DNA from: Pelagibaculum spongiae
Lineage (GTDB): Bacteria > Pseudomonadota > Gammaproteobacteria > Enterobacterales > Pelagibaculaceae
NCBI RefSeq assembly: GCF_003097315.1
Contig: NZ_QDDL01000001.1
Span: 248,001-312,000 of the forward strand
Direction of reading: 5' to 3'
DNA length: 64,000 nucleotides
In this document: piece after piece, positions 37,901 through 46,519 of the stretch
Layout of the letters: the number at the start of each line of letters is the position of its first letter
How positions within the stretch are numbered: the stretch's first letter is position 1
Position numbers and translations under genes: made by a program
Notes under the pieces: model-generated
Seen by the model: the letters and a program-made list of their open reading frames with translations, nothing else
The model's database searches: none
Told to the model about the DNA's origin: nothing

Positions 37901-38814
37901 ATTATGCATATGCAGGCGATCTTTTTGGCAATTTATGGCGCTTTGATTTTAATAAGCCAGATAGCAACAATCCGTTTGGTACCAGCAGCCCAAGCGACTG
38001 GAAAGTAGGCCTTGGCCAACAACCTCTCTACTCATCTAAATCAGAAGTTTTCAATAGCTTAAGTAACACTCAAACTACTCAGCCACAACCAATTACTAGC
38101 CATCCCTACGTGGTTAAGCACCGAGAACAACCTGGCCATATTGTGTTATTTGGCACCGGTAAATACATTGAACCTGAAGATCATTTACAAGCCACTGCAT
38201 CAAGAAACAGCTTTTATGGTATTTGGGATCAACAAACCAAAGGCACACAATCCAATAGCGTAAACATTCAGCGTAATAATTTGCTACAGCAAACTATTAC
38301 CAATTTTTCAGTTAACAAAACCTTCGAATCAATCACCGAAGTCGTTCGAACAACCACTGAAAACGAACCTGATTGGCGAACAGCTAGCAATACTAATGGC
38401 CAATTGGGTTGGTATTTAGATTTCCCTGCAGGCAATAGCAGCGAAGGTGGTGAAATGGTGATTACTGAAGGTGCTGTTCGAGGTGACCTATTACTATTTC
38501 AGACCTCTCAATTAGCAGCAACACCTTGTGAAAATACGCTAAATAGCTGGCTATATGGCTTGGATCCCGTCACTGGTAAAAAAGTGACTTTCCCTCAGTT
38601 TGATGTTAGTGGCGATGATGAACTTGACCTGCAAGATCAAATTTTATCCCCCCAAGGGCGTCAATCAATATCAGCTTTGGAACTTAAGCGTTTAGGCGCG
38701 CCATCAGTAATTGGCGATTATATTTATTTCTCAACCACTTCAGGCGTGACTAAACGACGATATCAGTCAGGTTCACGTAGAAACGCTAGGCAAGTGTGGA
38801 GAAAACTAAAGTAA
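34978..38814 (+). CDS. pilY1: PilY1-type pilus tip adhesin
   Basis: 1278-aa exported protein of the PilY1/PilC family, which sits at the tip of type IV pili and is needed for pilus extension, adhesion and surface sensing. The signal peptide is MKKQALANISGLSLLVFASAAQA. The N-terminal von Willebrand A-like part has a DxSxS metal site in LTLDDSNSMRRA and the family word WYSFYRTRLLATQ. The C-terminal beta-propeller (PilC domain) has LIGGMRGARSIYALDI and a Ca2+ loop ALADINGDLITDYAYAGDLFGNLWRFDF (D.N.D.I.D type). I set the start at ATG 34978 because it begins the signal peptide. A close paralogue follows at 39204; the two are separated by a terminator, so they are probably transcribed separately. 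Confidence 0.9.
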   Translation: MKKQALANISGLSLLVFASAAQAVSNTGDGATTLSDGPLFVRQGVEPNLILTLDDSNSMRRALIDGSNLGLYKNMSPEFNELYFNPGTPSNPIIYMPPKHADGTPYQTSWNRAYVSGFKKDLNGDGNEDFVDLSVNFRPTGLFPLTSRDLQRTVAENDDRHQIIDPDGLQMLQWHPHGLLQPVNLGHADHPGHDDNELRKAGESAYYYQFKSTCDRSVAANAANINNTNCFEKKGIPASQQQNFANWYSFYRTRLLATQTVSNLAFSDLDENFRVGWQGMLSCYLEDPAPANAPEACQTNGRTIDNRVLPFTPQHKQNLIEWLEDIPVRDSTPTREAMYRAGEWYKNTTARGPYAVFDRTTGLAAAPAASGASSCRKNYHLLMTDGTFTSTNYNRRSNDSTTASLAAVDDYVAATATHNADNINQTLGDGLTEYTPRTPFKSVAPKSLASMAFYYWATDLTGSALDNNVAISEDAIREPWNARYNSATWQHMVNFTVGLGLNSLLNDGDYNGNTYGGLYDRIINSPGDVGVNWPSTGFDGSGNARTKVLDLWHAAVNSRGQFFSASNPQNLQAAFRTIFGNLSEEIPAAQVGFSGATLGTADFAFSSSFNSQNWSGEVKANKLFSNSQPPQLLTNSIPLVLNNGSEVTASGVLNAQSASDRNIKLARKTATGFSLIDFSWNSLNTAEKSLMNVNSSLLADNKGQQRLNWLRGDRNNTQINQLRTEQNRLGDITAAAPVYVGKPDSYGLSTLTPEGTSYESFMTRQANRSPRLYVASNDGMLHSFNVDANELNVNGGSILSSGDFFKEEFAYIPSDLLDKLPRLTDQEYNHQYYLDVTPTVQDVYASGSWKTILIGGMRGARSIYALDITDPDNISLLWEFNEKSNPLLNSELLGHTYAKPVVARLADGKWYALVSNGYDNQSDGLPSSGKAALFVIRIEDGELVKTLQTSPGSATNPNGLSEVALADINGDLITDYAYAGDLFGNLWRFDFNKPDSNNPFGTSSPSDWKVGLGQQPLYSSKSEVFNSLSNTQTTQPQPITSHPYVVKHREQPGHIVLFGTGKYIEPEDHLQATASRNSFYGIWDQQTKGTQSNSVNIQRNNLLQQTITNFSVNKTFESITEVVRTTTENEPDWRTASNTNGQLGWYLDFPAGNSSEGGEMVITEGAVRGDLLLFQTSQLAATPCENTLNSWLYGLDPVTGKKVTFPQFDVSGDDELDLQDQILSPQGRQSISALELKRLGAPSVIGDYIYFSTTSGVTKRRYQSGSRRNARQVWRKLK

Positions 38815-38844
38815 CTTTGCTAAGCGAATAACCCTAAAAAATCT

Positions 38845-38870
38845 AGGCAGCAAATATTGTTGCCTTTTTT
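38845..38870 (+). terminator. Rho-independent terminator after first pilY1
   Basis: Stem AGGCAGCAA / TTGTTGCCT (one G-U pair) with a 3-nt loop followed by T6, 30 bp past the stop codon. Confidence 0.85.
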
Positions 38871-38904
38871 ATGCCAAAAAATCAAACAAAGACTGCATGC
38901 GGAA

Positions 38905-38920
38905 AGTGATGTAAATCACA
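38905..38920. promoter_or_regulatory. CRP/Vfr-like binding site upstream of second pilY1
   Basis: AGTGATGTAAATCACA fits TGTGA-N6-TCACA with one mismatch, as a near-perfect palindrome. It lies about 285 bp before the second pilY1 start. The rest of the 389-bp spacer holds no gene. Confidence 0.45.
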
Positions 38921-39203
38921 TTTAATAAAGACTATACCTTGACAAAAAAAATGGCTTTTAGAGAAGAAAAGTAACCATTCAAAACAATGTGACCAATTAT
39001 TCTGTTAACCCGCCCATAGAGTCGCATACTTAACGATTTTGCTAACTCATCGTTATAACCTCACACGATCTTTGAAAAACCGATCACATGTTTCGTCTAA
39101 CGGCGATGCTGCGATCAAACGGAAACATCGCTTCAACACTGGAACCAGATTGGGTCAGCATCTACCGAATCCAGATTGAAGCGAGGGGGGAAGGTTGCCT
39201 GCT

Positions 39204-42200
39204 ATGCAGAACAAAAAAATAACTATTTCAATCGCCTTGTCGGCTCTATTGTTACCGTCACTTGGTTATGCCGCAGAAGCAACTCAAAGTGGCCACGCTA
39301 TTAACGCACTATCTCAATCACCAGCAGAATTGTCTGAGCCAATTGCGCCTAACATTCTATTTACCATTGATGACTCCAATAGCATGCGCCGTGCATTTAT
39401 TGACGTAATCATAGGTAATAAAAAGCCGAATCAAGCATTAGAGGCTCCAAAACGCTATTATTATTCAAGTGAACTAAATGGCATTTATTTTGACCCAACC
39501 ATAGATTATCAACTTCCTTATAAAGACAACACCACTCGTTTTTCTACCGAGTTTTCTGCAGCACACATCAATGGTTTTCAACCCGATTTAAATACTACGT
39601 ACAATTTAACAACCCAATACCGCCCAACCTGGCTATACCCTAAAAAAGGTGATTCTAAAACTGATTTCTCTAAGCAGAAATTTGCACTGCATCCAACTAT
39701 CGATACTGTTACTGCAAGCGATAGCGATAGCGACAAAGTATTTACTTCAAAAAATGCAGAAACTACAGCCTATTATTACCAATTTAAATCTACTTGCACC
39801 GGCAATCAAAAATTTATTGAAAGCTGCTATGAACTAAAAACACCCGACACTGCCGAGCTGAAAAGAAAATTTGCGATATGGTACTCATTTTATCGTACTC
39901 GCTTATTAGCAACTCAGTCCGCTATCAACCTTGCGTTTTTTTCTAGGCAAGATAAAACCAATAACTTTCGCTTTGGTTGGCAAGGATTACTTAATTGCTT
40001 CCTTGATAAGGGCACTGAAAATCGCTGCCCTGACAATATAAATAATTTCATCAAGCCTTACACCGAGGCCGACAGAAATAATTTTATGACGTGGTTAACT
40101 ACAATCAAAACTAAAGAATCAACTCCAACGCGACAAGCCTATCATAGGGCTGGCCTCTGGTTTCAAAATGAAACCAAAGATGGCCCCTATGCAATTTATG
40201 ATGAAAATGGCAATGCTAGCGCTCCGACTAAAGCTAGTGCGTCAAGTTGTCGCAAGAATGCACAGATTTTATTAACAGATGGCGCATATACTCCCGACCC
40301 CAAGGAGAACAAGCCATCATACTATGATGCAGCTGCGCTGCACGATGCAGACAACACTGATATTACACTACCAGATGGTTCTGAATACACGTCGCAAGTT
40401 CCATTCTCTAGCGAGAGTGAAAAAACACTGGCCGATATTGCTTTTTATTATTGGGCAACTGACTTATCAAATTTGCTTAACAACAACATTAAAACTAAAA
40501 CATCTACTAATAATTGGAATGCACGAGGCAACCCAGCATCTTGGCAACATTTAACCACCTACGCAATTGGACTAGGGTTAGATAACTTTTTTGATTCAGG
40601 CGATTATCTTGGCGATACCTATTCTGGTTTTTTTAAAAAAATAGAAAGTGGCACACCCACTCAAAATGGCACACCTACTCAATGGCCGACCTATGAAAGC
40701 AATGCAGCGCAAACTACCGAAATAAAAAAGAAAAAACTATACGACCTATGGCACACTGCAATAAATTCACGGGGCACTTTTCACAGCATAGACAAACCAA
40801 CCCAGCTCCAATATGTATTGGATAAAATTCTTACCGGATTAAACGAAGATTCTGCCAGCAACAGTAAAGCTGATTTTTCTGGACCTACTGCAGATTCAAC
40901 AAAATATGGCTTTACCGTTAATTATGCTCAAGAATTTTGGAGTGGCGAGATCATAGCCTCTCATCTGGATAACAGTCTTGTTTTTAATACCGACACCAAT
41001 CCCAGTAAGTCTATAAAAGCCAGCCAAAAAATAAAGACTCCAGCCAACCGAAATTTTTTATTCGCTGACACGGCTCAATCGACAGACAATACTTCACGAT
41101 TAGAAAAATTTAAATGGAGCAAATTAAACGATGCCCAAAGAGCGCTGTTTAATATAACTGCAACCAACGAAGCAGATAGCTTAGGTGAAAAACGACTGAA
41201 CTGGCTAAGGGGCGCTAGAGACGAAAATCTGCGAGCTCGACCTGGCGCATTTGGCGATATTACATTTGCCTCACCGGTTTTTGTTGGAGCACCTGACAGC
41301 TTTGGCCTTGCAAACATGAAATCTGAAAATGGTACATTAACCAGTGCAGCCGGCGACTACAAAGCGTTCGCGACAGCGAATGCTAATCGCAAGCATGCTT
41401 TGTACACTGTTACCAATGACGGATTACTGCATGCCTTTGACGTTACCACTACGGCTACAGACAAACTGCCAACCGCTAATTATTTTGACGAGTTATTCGC
41501 TTTCACCCCTAGTGCATTACTGCCTAAGTTAGCTCGTGTTTCTGATTTAAATTACATCCACAAATATTTAATGGATAGTACTCCGGTAGTCTCCGATGTC
41601 TACATTAATAACAAGTGGAGAACGGTTTTAATTGGAGGCATGCGTGGTGCACGTAGTATTTATGCACTCGATATCACCAACCCTGAAGAGCCAAACCTTC
41701 TATGGGAAAAAGATCAAAGTGACAGCAGCTTATTAGGTTTTACTTACGCTAAACCTGCCATCGCTAAACTTAACGATGGTAAATGGTATGCTTTAGTTCC
41801 TAATGGCTATGTAGGTGCTAATACAAAGCAAATAGATGGCTATACTGGCCACGCTGCCTTATTACTAATTGACATTGAGTCTGGTGACATTGTGGTTTCA
41901 GAAAAATTAGATACCGGCATAGGTTCTGCTGCTGCACCTAATGGGTTGTCTGAAGTTGCACTGGCAGATATTAACGGCGATTTGATTACCGATTATGCCT
42001 ATGGCGGTGATATATACGGCAACCTATGGCGCTTTGATTTTGTTAATAGTAGTGAAGGATTTGGTTCTGGCTCATCTAGCGACTGGAAGGTCGGCCTTGA
42101 AGGTAAACCACTATACTCTGCAAAATATAACGGCCACCCTCAGTCAATTACCACAAAACCATTAATTTCCAAAAACATCCATCAGGATAAAGGCTATGTA

Positions 42201-42935
42201 ATCACTTTTGGCACTGGCCGATACCTATTTGATTCCGATAGCAATAACAATCAAATCTCTGAATCAACCAACTCCTTTTATGGCATATGGGACCAACAAA
42301 CTGATGGCTCTAGCTCCAACGAAGTATCGATTACGTTAGACCGTACCATTGAAGCTGGCCAACAATCTTTATTAAAGCAGGAAATTTCAGAGCAGGTGAT
42401 TGCTAATTTTTCTAGCTCTCGACACATCATTCGAACTTCTACCGACAAAAAGCCAAGTTGGAAAAGCCCGCACTACGGATGGTACATGGATTTAGATCAA
42501 TCGATCGACAATCCTAAAACACCTGAAATGACTATTTTTAGTGGCGAATTACGCGCTAATTTATTACTAATGTACACATCGCAGTTTTCTAAAAACGAAG
42601 GATGCTCTAATGATGATGGTAATAAAGTCAGTTGGCTTTATGGTATCGACGCCACCACAGGTAGCCGGGTTAAGTTCCCTCAGTTTGACTTGTCTGATGA
42701 TGATGAATTTACCGATGAAGACTTGCATGTTGTCGATGGTAAAAAACAATCAGTTTCAGCAGAAAAACTACCTAGTTACGGTGCTCCAGCGGTACTTGGG
42801 AATTATATCTACTTCACACTCCCAAGCGGTGATCTAGCCAAAATGAAATATAAAATTGATACCATAAAATCTGCCAGACAGTCCTGGCGACGACTAACCG
42901 ACTACCAAGAAGCACCCATCGAAAAAGAAGAATAG
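39204..42935 (+). CDS. pilY1: Second PilY1-type pilus tip adhesin
   Basis: 1243-aa paralogue of the preceding gene product, alignable along its length. Signal peptide MQNKKITISIALSALLLPSLGYA; DxSxS site in FTIDDSNSMRRAF; WYSFYRTRLLATQ; C-terminal propeller with LIGGMRGARSIYALDI and the Ca2+ loop LADINGDLITDYAYGGDIYGNLWRFDF. The large loops between these anchors differ, being Lys/Asn/Asp-rich here, and the last about 20 residues form an acidic tail absent from the first copy. The start ATG 39204 is preceded by GGGGGGAAGG; an in-frame TTG three codons earlier is less likely. No pilin, pilV, pilW, pilX or pilE gene accompanies the pair. Confidence 0.9.
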   Translation: MQNKKITISIALSALLLPSLGYAAEATQSGHAINALSQSPAELSEPIAPNILFTIDDSNSMRRAFIDVIIGNKKPNQALEAPKRYYYSSELNGIYFDPTIDYQLPYKDNTTRFSTEFSAAHINGFQPDLNTTYNLTTQYRPTWLYPKKGDSKTDFSKQKFALHPTIDTVTASDSDSDKVFTSKNAETTAYYYQFKSTCTGNQKFIESCYELKTPDTAELKRKFAIWYSFYRTRLLATQSAINLAFFSRQDKTNNFRFGWQGLLNCFLDKGTENRCPDNINNFIKPYTEADRNNFMTWLTTIKTKESTPTRQAYHRAGLWFQNETKDGPYAIYDENGNASAPTKASASSCRKNAQILLTDGAYTPDPKENKPSYYDAAALHDADNTDITLPDGSEYTSQVPFSSESEKTLADIAFYYWATDLSNLLNNNIKTKTSTNNWNARGNPASWQHLTTYAIGLGLDNFFDSGDYLGDTYSGFFKKIESGTPTQNGTPTQWPTYESNAAQTTEIKKKKLYDLWHTAINSRGTFHSIDKPTQLQYVLDKILTGLNEDSASNSKADFSGPTADSTKYGFTVNYAQEFWSGEIIASHLDNSLVFNTDTNPSKSIKASQKIKTPANRNFLFADTAQSTDNTSRLEKFKWSKLNDAQRALFNITATNEADSLGEKRLNWLRGARDENLRARPGAFGDITFASPVFVGAPDSFGLANMKSENGTLTSAAGDYKAFATANANRKHALYTVTNDGLLHAFDVTTTATDKLPTANYFDELFAFTPSALLPKLARVSDLNYIHKYLMDSTPVVSDVYINNKWRTVLIGGMRGARSIYALDITNPEEPNLLWEKDQSDSSLLGFTYAKPAIAKLNDGKWYALVPNGYVGANTKQIDGYTGHAALLLIDIESGDIVVSEKLDTGIGSAAAPNGLSEVALADINGDLITDYAYGGDIYGNLWRFDFVNSSEGFGSGSSSDWKVGLEGKPLYSAKYNGHPQSITTKPLISKNIHQDKGYVITFGTGRYLFDSDSNNNQISESTNSFYGIWDQQTDGSSSNEVSITLDRTIEAGQQSLLKQEISEQVIANFSSSRHIIRTSTDKKPSWKSPHYGWYMDLDQSIDNPKTPEMTIFSGELRANLLLMYTSQFSKNEGCSNDDGNKVSWLYGIDATTGSRVKFPQFDLSDDDEFTDEDLHVVDGKKQSVSAEKLPSYGAPAVLGNYIYFTLPSGDLAKMKYKIDTIKSARQSWRRLTDYQEAPIEKEE

Positions 42936-42942
42936 AAAGAAT

Positions 42943-42973
42943 AAAAAAGCGAGCCACTTAGGCTCGCTTTTTT
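42943..42973. terminator. Bidirectional rho-independent terminator
   Basis: Perfect stem AAAAAAGCGAGCC / GGCTCGCTTTTTT with a 5-nt loop, ending the pilY1 paralogue (plus) and the permease gene (minus) that converge here. Confidence 0.93.
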
Positions 42974-42999
42974 ATCACAACGGATAAAGCTCTAAAGCA

Positions 43000-44355
43000 T
43001 TAAACACCAAAGAAATAAAACTTTGACGCAAATATCGCAGCCAATACCCACATGCTGACTGACACTTCAGAGTGGCGACCTGCCAATAGCTTTATAATCG
43101 GATAACTAATAAAACCGAGTGCAATACCATTGGAGATTGAAAAACTTAACGGCATCATTAATGCAGTAATTACCACTGGGCCGGCTTCAGTTAAATCATC
43201 CCAGTCAATTTTCACCAATGAGCTCGTCATTAAAATTGCAACATAGAGCAAGGCTCCTGCAGTCGCATAACTAGGTACCATTGCCGCTAATGGTGAGAAG
43301 AACAGCATCAGCAAAAATAGCAAACCAACCACAACTGCTGTTAGACCGGTTTTACCACCAACCGATACCCCTGCAGCACTTTCAATATAAGAAGTCACGG
43401 TGGGCGCGCCAAATAAAGCACCAATCCACGAAGCCGTGCCATCAGTGACCATCGCTTTGCGCATATTTTCTACTGAACCGTCCTTACCGACCAGCCCTGC
43501 CCGATCACCCACTGCAATTAAAGTGCCCGTGGTATCGAATAAATTAACAAACAGGAAGGCAACAATTACGCCAATCATTTCAACATTCAGTGCGCCCATA
43601 ATATCTAGCCCACCTAAAATTGGCTCAATCGATGGTGGCGCTGCAACCACGCCACTAAAGCTCACGGAATCATCGCCAATTAAGGCAATCACACTGACAA
43701 TTGCAATCGCTAATAATACCGCTGATTTCATTTTTCGCTGGGCGAACGCCAAGATCAGGCACAAGCTCAAGCAAGCCATTAATGGTTGAAAAGCGGTGAT
43801 ATCACCCATGGTGACGAAGGTTGCTGGGTTAGCAACAACGATACCGGCATTTTTCAAACCAATTATTGCCAAGAAAAAACCAATGCCGCAGGTAATACCA
43901 CTGCGCAAACTATCGGGAATACTATCGACAATCCATTCGCGAACCCGAAACAAGCTCAGCAGCATAAAGCCAATTCCGCCCCAAAACACACCACCCATAG
44001 CTTGCTGCCAGCTATAACCCATACCCAGTACCACGGCATAAGCAAAGAAGGCATTCAAACCTAGGCCAGGTGCCAAGCCAATCGGCCAGTTGGCGTATAA
44101 ACCCATAGCGATAGTTGATAACCCTGCAACGAGGCAGGTAGCAACAAAAAGAGCGCCCTTATCCATTCCTGCAGCCGATAGCATGCCAGGAATCACAAAT
44201 ACCACATACACCATGGTGATGAAGGTAGTGAAACCAGCAACCAGCTCAGTACGAACAGTGGTTCCTTTTTCAGTCAGATGAAATACTCGCTCCAACAAGC
44301 CTGAATGACAGGTAGCCGAAACTTCTTCTGCGCGATCAGCGCGAACTTTACTCAC
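43000..44355 (-). CDS. AzgA-type purine permease (NCS2/AzgA, adenine/guanine/hypoxanthine)
   Basis: 451-aa inner-membrane transporter with about 13 hydrophobic segments. The family signatures are TTVRTELVAGFTTFITMVYVVFVIP, GLYANWPIGLAPGLGLNAFFAY, FLFVNLFDTTGTLIAVGDRAGL and APTVTSYIESAAGVSVGGKTGLTAV, which place it in the AzgA branch (adenine, guanine and/or hypoxanthine uptake). The GTG start at 44355 has AAGGAAG 6 nt upstream. Together with xdhABC and guaD, this gives uptake plus conversion of guanine and hypoxanthine to xanthine and urate. Confidence 0.92.
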   Translation of the reverse strand: MSKVRADRAEEVSATCHSGLLERVFHLTEKGTTVRTELVAGFTTFITMVYVVFVIPGMLSAAGMDKGALFVATCLVAGLSTIAMGLYANWPIGLAPGLGLNAFFAYAVVLGMGYSWQQAMGGVFWGGIGFMLLSLFRVREWIVDSIPDSLRSGITCGIGFFLAIIGLKNAGIVVANPATFVTMGDITAFQPLMACLSLCLILAFAQRKMKSAVLLAIAIVSVIALIGDDSVSFSGVVAAPPSIEPILGGLDIMGALNVEMIGVIVAFLFVNLFDTTGTLIAVGDRAGLVGKDGSVENMRKAMVTDGTASWIGALFGAPTVTSYIESAAGVSVGGKTGLTAVVVGLLFLLMLFFSPLAAMVPSYATAGALLYVAILMTSSLVKIDWDDLTEAGPVVITALMMPLSFSISNGIALGFISYPIIKLLAGRHSEVSVSMWVLAAIFASKFYFFGV

Positions 44356-45276
44356 GGGCGACTTCCTTAATTTGGAAAAATTTTACTGTTTCCAGCGGGA
44401 TTTTTTATTTGAGATAAAAAATCTATTCCGCCTGATGTTTAGTGGGAAAGCCCTTGTAGCAATTGCTTGGGCCTTCCATTTCCAACGTCACAGCAGCATT
44501 CGATTGAACATCCAACGCTGATGGATTCTGCGCTGCTGCTAAGTCAGCAACAGCGATAAGTCGCTTCTGCCATGATGTGACTGCTAAAACAGTCAAGGCA
44601 GTGAATAATATGATTGGAACGTTATATTGAATAACGTAAGGATACTTACTCAGACGAACTAATAACAATAAAATTAAGCTGTTGCACGTTCGCTTGAGAT
44701 ACAAACGAAACTCGGCAAAACACTACAAATTCGCTAGTAATTTGCGGCGGCATTATCCATACATATCAGCAGACCAGCTTGATCTCAGACAACAAAACAG
44801 AGATTCCTTGATTCAGCAACAACAAATAAAAAATAAGCCACTCCTTCAACAGCATGAACCAGCTTCCAAATTTGATGGAAGTTTTCCACAAAACATGGCC
44901 ATTGAGGGCAATCCTGACATTAAACCTCCAATATTTTTCTATGCTGTTCGTAATATATTTTTTGGTTTTGAAAATAGATGGTTATTACTTCCCATTGAAT
45001 GGAAATAAATACGACATCTCGTGCGAGCATCATTTAAAAAATAGTTTGTTTTTCTAGATGATTAATATCAGAAGGCAATAAATATTCATTTAAAAAAACA
45101 ATCTGCAACTATACAAATTAACTACATATTAGCGTGACGATATTACTTGCTGTAGATCTATACAAAACAACCATCTATCACATCTTGTAGCGTAGCCTCT
45201 GACACAAATACAAGGAGCGATCTACAATCAGCAGAATATGTCAATTTTAGTTTCAGTCTTAAATAGCAGTATATAT
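44356..45276. other. Long spacer between the permease and the lectin-like gene
   Basis: About 920 bp, AT-rich, mostly stop-dense. Open frames on the minus strand (about 44423-44704, 93 aa with one hydrophobic stretch) and plus strand (about 44682-45008) start with TTG, have no ribosome-binding site and resemble nothing I know, so I do not call them. No RNA gene or purine riboswitch seen. Confidence 0.35.
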
Positions 45277-45861
45277 ATGAAACAAAAACAATTTTCCACC
45301 TACTCGTTCTTTTTGTTAATAGGCCATACATTTCTTTGTCTGATGAGTCTCTCAGCACAAGCAAGTGAAAATGAAAGTGAATTTTTATTAAAAAATTCTC
45401 TAACGGAAATTTGCCTTGGTACTGCACCTTATAATGGCAAAGGAATTAAAATAATTCTTCGCTTGCCTTGCGATCCGAAATCACCGTCACAACGCTGGCA
45501 AAATACGACTGATGGCGTGTTGGTCAACAGTGATGGCTTATGTCTTGGCCAACACTCCCTATCTCCACTGATGCTGGGATTACGTTGCAGCTCAATAAAG
45601 CAAATACCGCAGCTCGCGGCCGTAAAATTGAATGATCAATTGCTACAAACTACTTTCCAAAAACGCACTAACCATGCAGTGCCCAGATATAATAACTATC
45701 TGGCTTTTATTGACAGTGCAGTTGAGCCTGCTCACAAATGGCATAAACACCCTGTTCAATCTACATCTCAAGTCAGCTTGTCTGATACAGGTAATATTAA
45801 AGTCAACTTTATCAATCTAGATTTTGGAATAACCAATGACAATGACAAGTACAACTTCTGA
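45277..45861 (+). CDS. Secreted protein with a ricin-type lectin-like (beta-trefoil) segment
   Basis: 194 aa with an export signal (MKQKQFSTYSFFLLIGHTFLCLMSLSAQA). The mature N-terminal part, LTEICLGTAPYNGKG...CDPKSPSQRWQNTTDGVLVNSDGLCLGQ, has the pattern of a ricin B-type repeat: a Cys-Leu start, the Q.W motif, then the next unit's CLG. Only one and a half such units are visible; a complete trefoil has three. The C-terminal 80 residues match nothing I know. No clear ribosome-binding site precedes ATG 45277. It is an isolated gene; carbohydrate binding is inferred from the motif only. Confidence 0.6.
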   Translation: MKQKQFSTYSFFLLIGHTFLCLMSLSAQASENESEFLLKNSLTEICLGTAPYNGKGIKIILRLPCDPKSPSQRWQNTTDGVLVNSDGLCLGQHSLSPLMLGLRCSSIKQIPQLAAVKLNDQLLQTTFQKRTNHAVPRYNNYLAFIDSAVEPAHKWHKHPVQSTSQVSLSDTGNIKVNFINLDFGITNDNDKYNF

Positions 45862-45924
45862 TGTTTGTTGTTAATGACAAAAACACTAAAACTGCGGTGA
45901 GATTTATTTCTTCAGATAATGACC

Positions 45925-45968
45925 AAAAAAAATCCCGCGCTTATTTTCCAATAAACGCGAGATTTTTC
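45925..45968. terminator. Bidirectional terminator
   Basis: Long hairpin AAATC.CGCG.TTATT / AATAA.CGCG.GATTT with a TTCC loop and two mismatches, with an A-run on the left and T-run on the right. It separates the lectin-like gene (plus) from xdhC (minus). Confidence 0.85.
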
Positions 45969-45994
45969 TTGCGAGGGTTCTTTAGAGCAATGGT

Positions 45995-46519
45995 TTATTT
46001 TGCTTCTGGCTCACTAATTTCAGAAATTAAACTTTTACAGCATGATTCAACAGCATCAACCACGCCTTGATAACCAGTACAACGGCACAGGTTACCCGAG
46101 TGCTCTTTGCGGATAACCTGTCGATCTGGCATCTCGCCTTTAGCGAGTTGATCTTTATGGGTTTCTAAAAACTCGGTCGTTTTCATCACCAAACCTGGCG
46201 TGCAATAACCGCACTGCACTGCACCAGTGTCAGCGTAAGCCTGCTGCACTTTACTTAATCGCTCGCCTTTTGCCTGACCTTCGATCGTTTCAATTTTTTT
46301 ACCTTCAGCCCACACCGCCAAACTAATGCAACTATCAATCGGCAGACCATCAATTAAAACCGTGCAAGCACCACACTCACCAACACCGCAGCCTTCTTTC
46401 GCGCCGGTAAAACCTTGCTCTCTCAGCACTTCCAGTAATGATTGTCGAATATCAACGGTCAGCTCAACTGGCTTACCATTGATTTCCAAGCTAATAATTC
46501 GCTTCATTGCTTTTTTCAT
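45995..46519 (-). CDS. xdhC: Xanthine dehydrogenase, iron-sulfur subunit
   Basis: 174-aa subunit with two [2Fe-2S] clusters carrying electrons from the molybdenum site to FAD. The plant-type ferredoxin cluster uses Cys44, Cys49, Cys52 and Cys64 (CGVGECGAC...DSC). The helical cluster uses Cys103, Cys106, Cys145 and Cys147 (QCGYCTPGL; LCRCTGY). Named after E. coli XdhC, whose order xdhA-xdhB-xdhC is the same. Its ATG overlaps the xdhB stop (TAATG); a second Met at residue 5 is an alternative start. Confidence 0.93.
   Translation of the reverse strand: MKKAMKRIISLEINGKPVELTVDIRQSLLEVLREQGFTGAKEGCGVGECGACTVLIDGLPIDSCISLAVWAEGKKIETIEGQAKGERLSKVQQAYADTGAVQCGYCTPGLVMKTTEFLETHKDQLAKGEMPDRQVIRKEHSGNLCRCTGYQGVVDAVESCCKSLISEISEPEAK

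Noticed and set aside
44423..44704. 93-aa minus-strand frame with a hydrophobic stretch
   Set aside because: TTG start, no ribosome-binding site, no recognisable family; left uncalled though not excluded.
44682..45008. 108-aa plus-strand frame
   Set aside because: TTG start, Gln/Asn-rich in AT-rich DNA, no ribosome-binding site.
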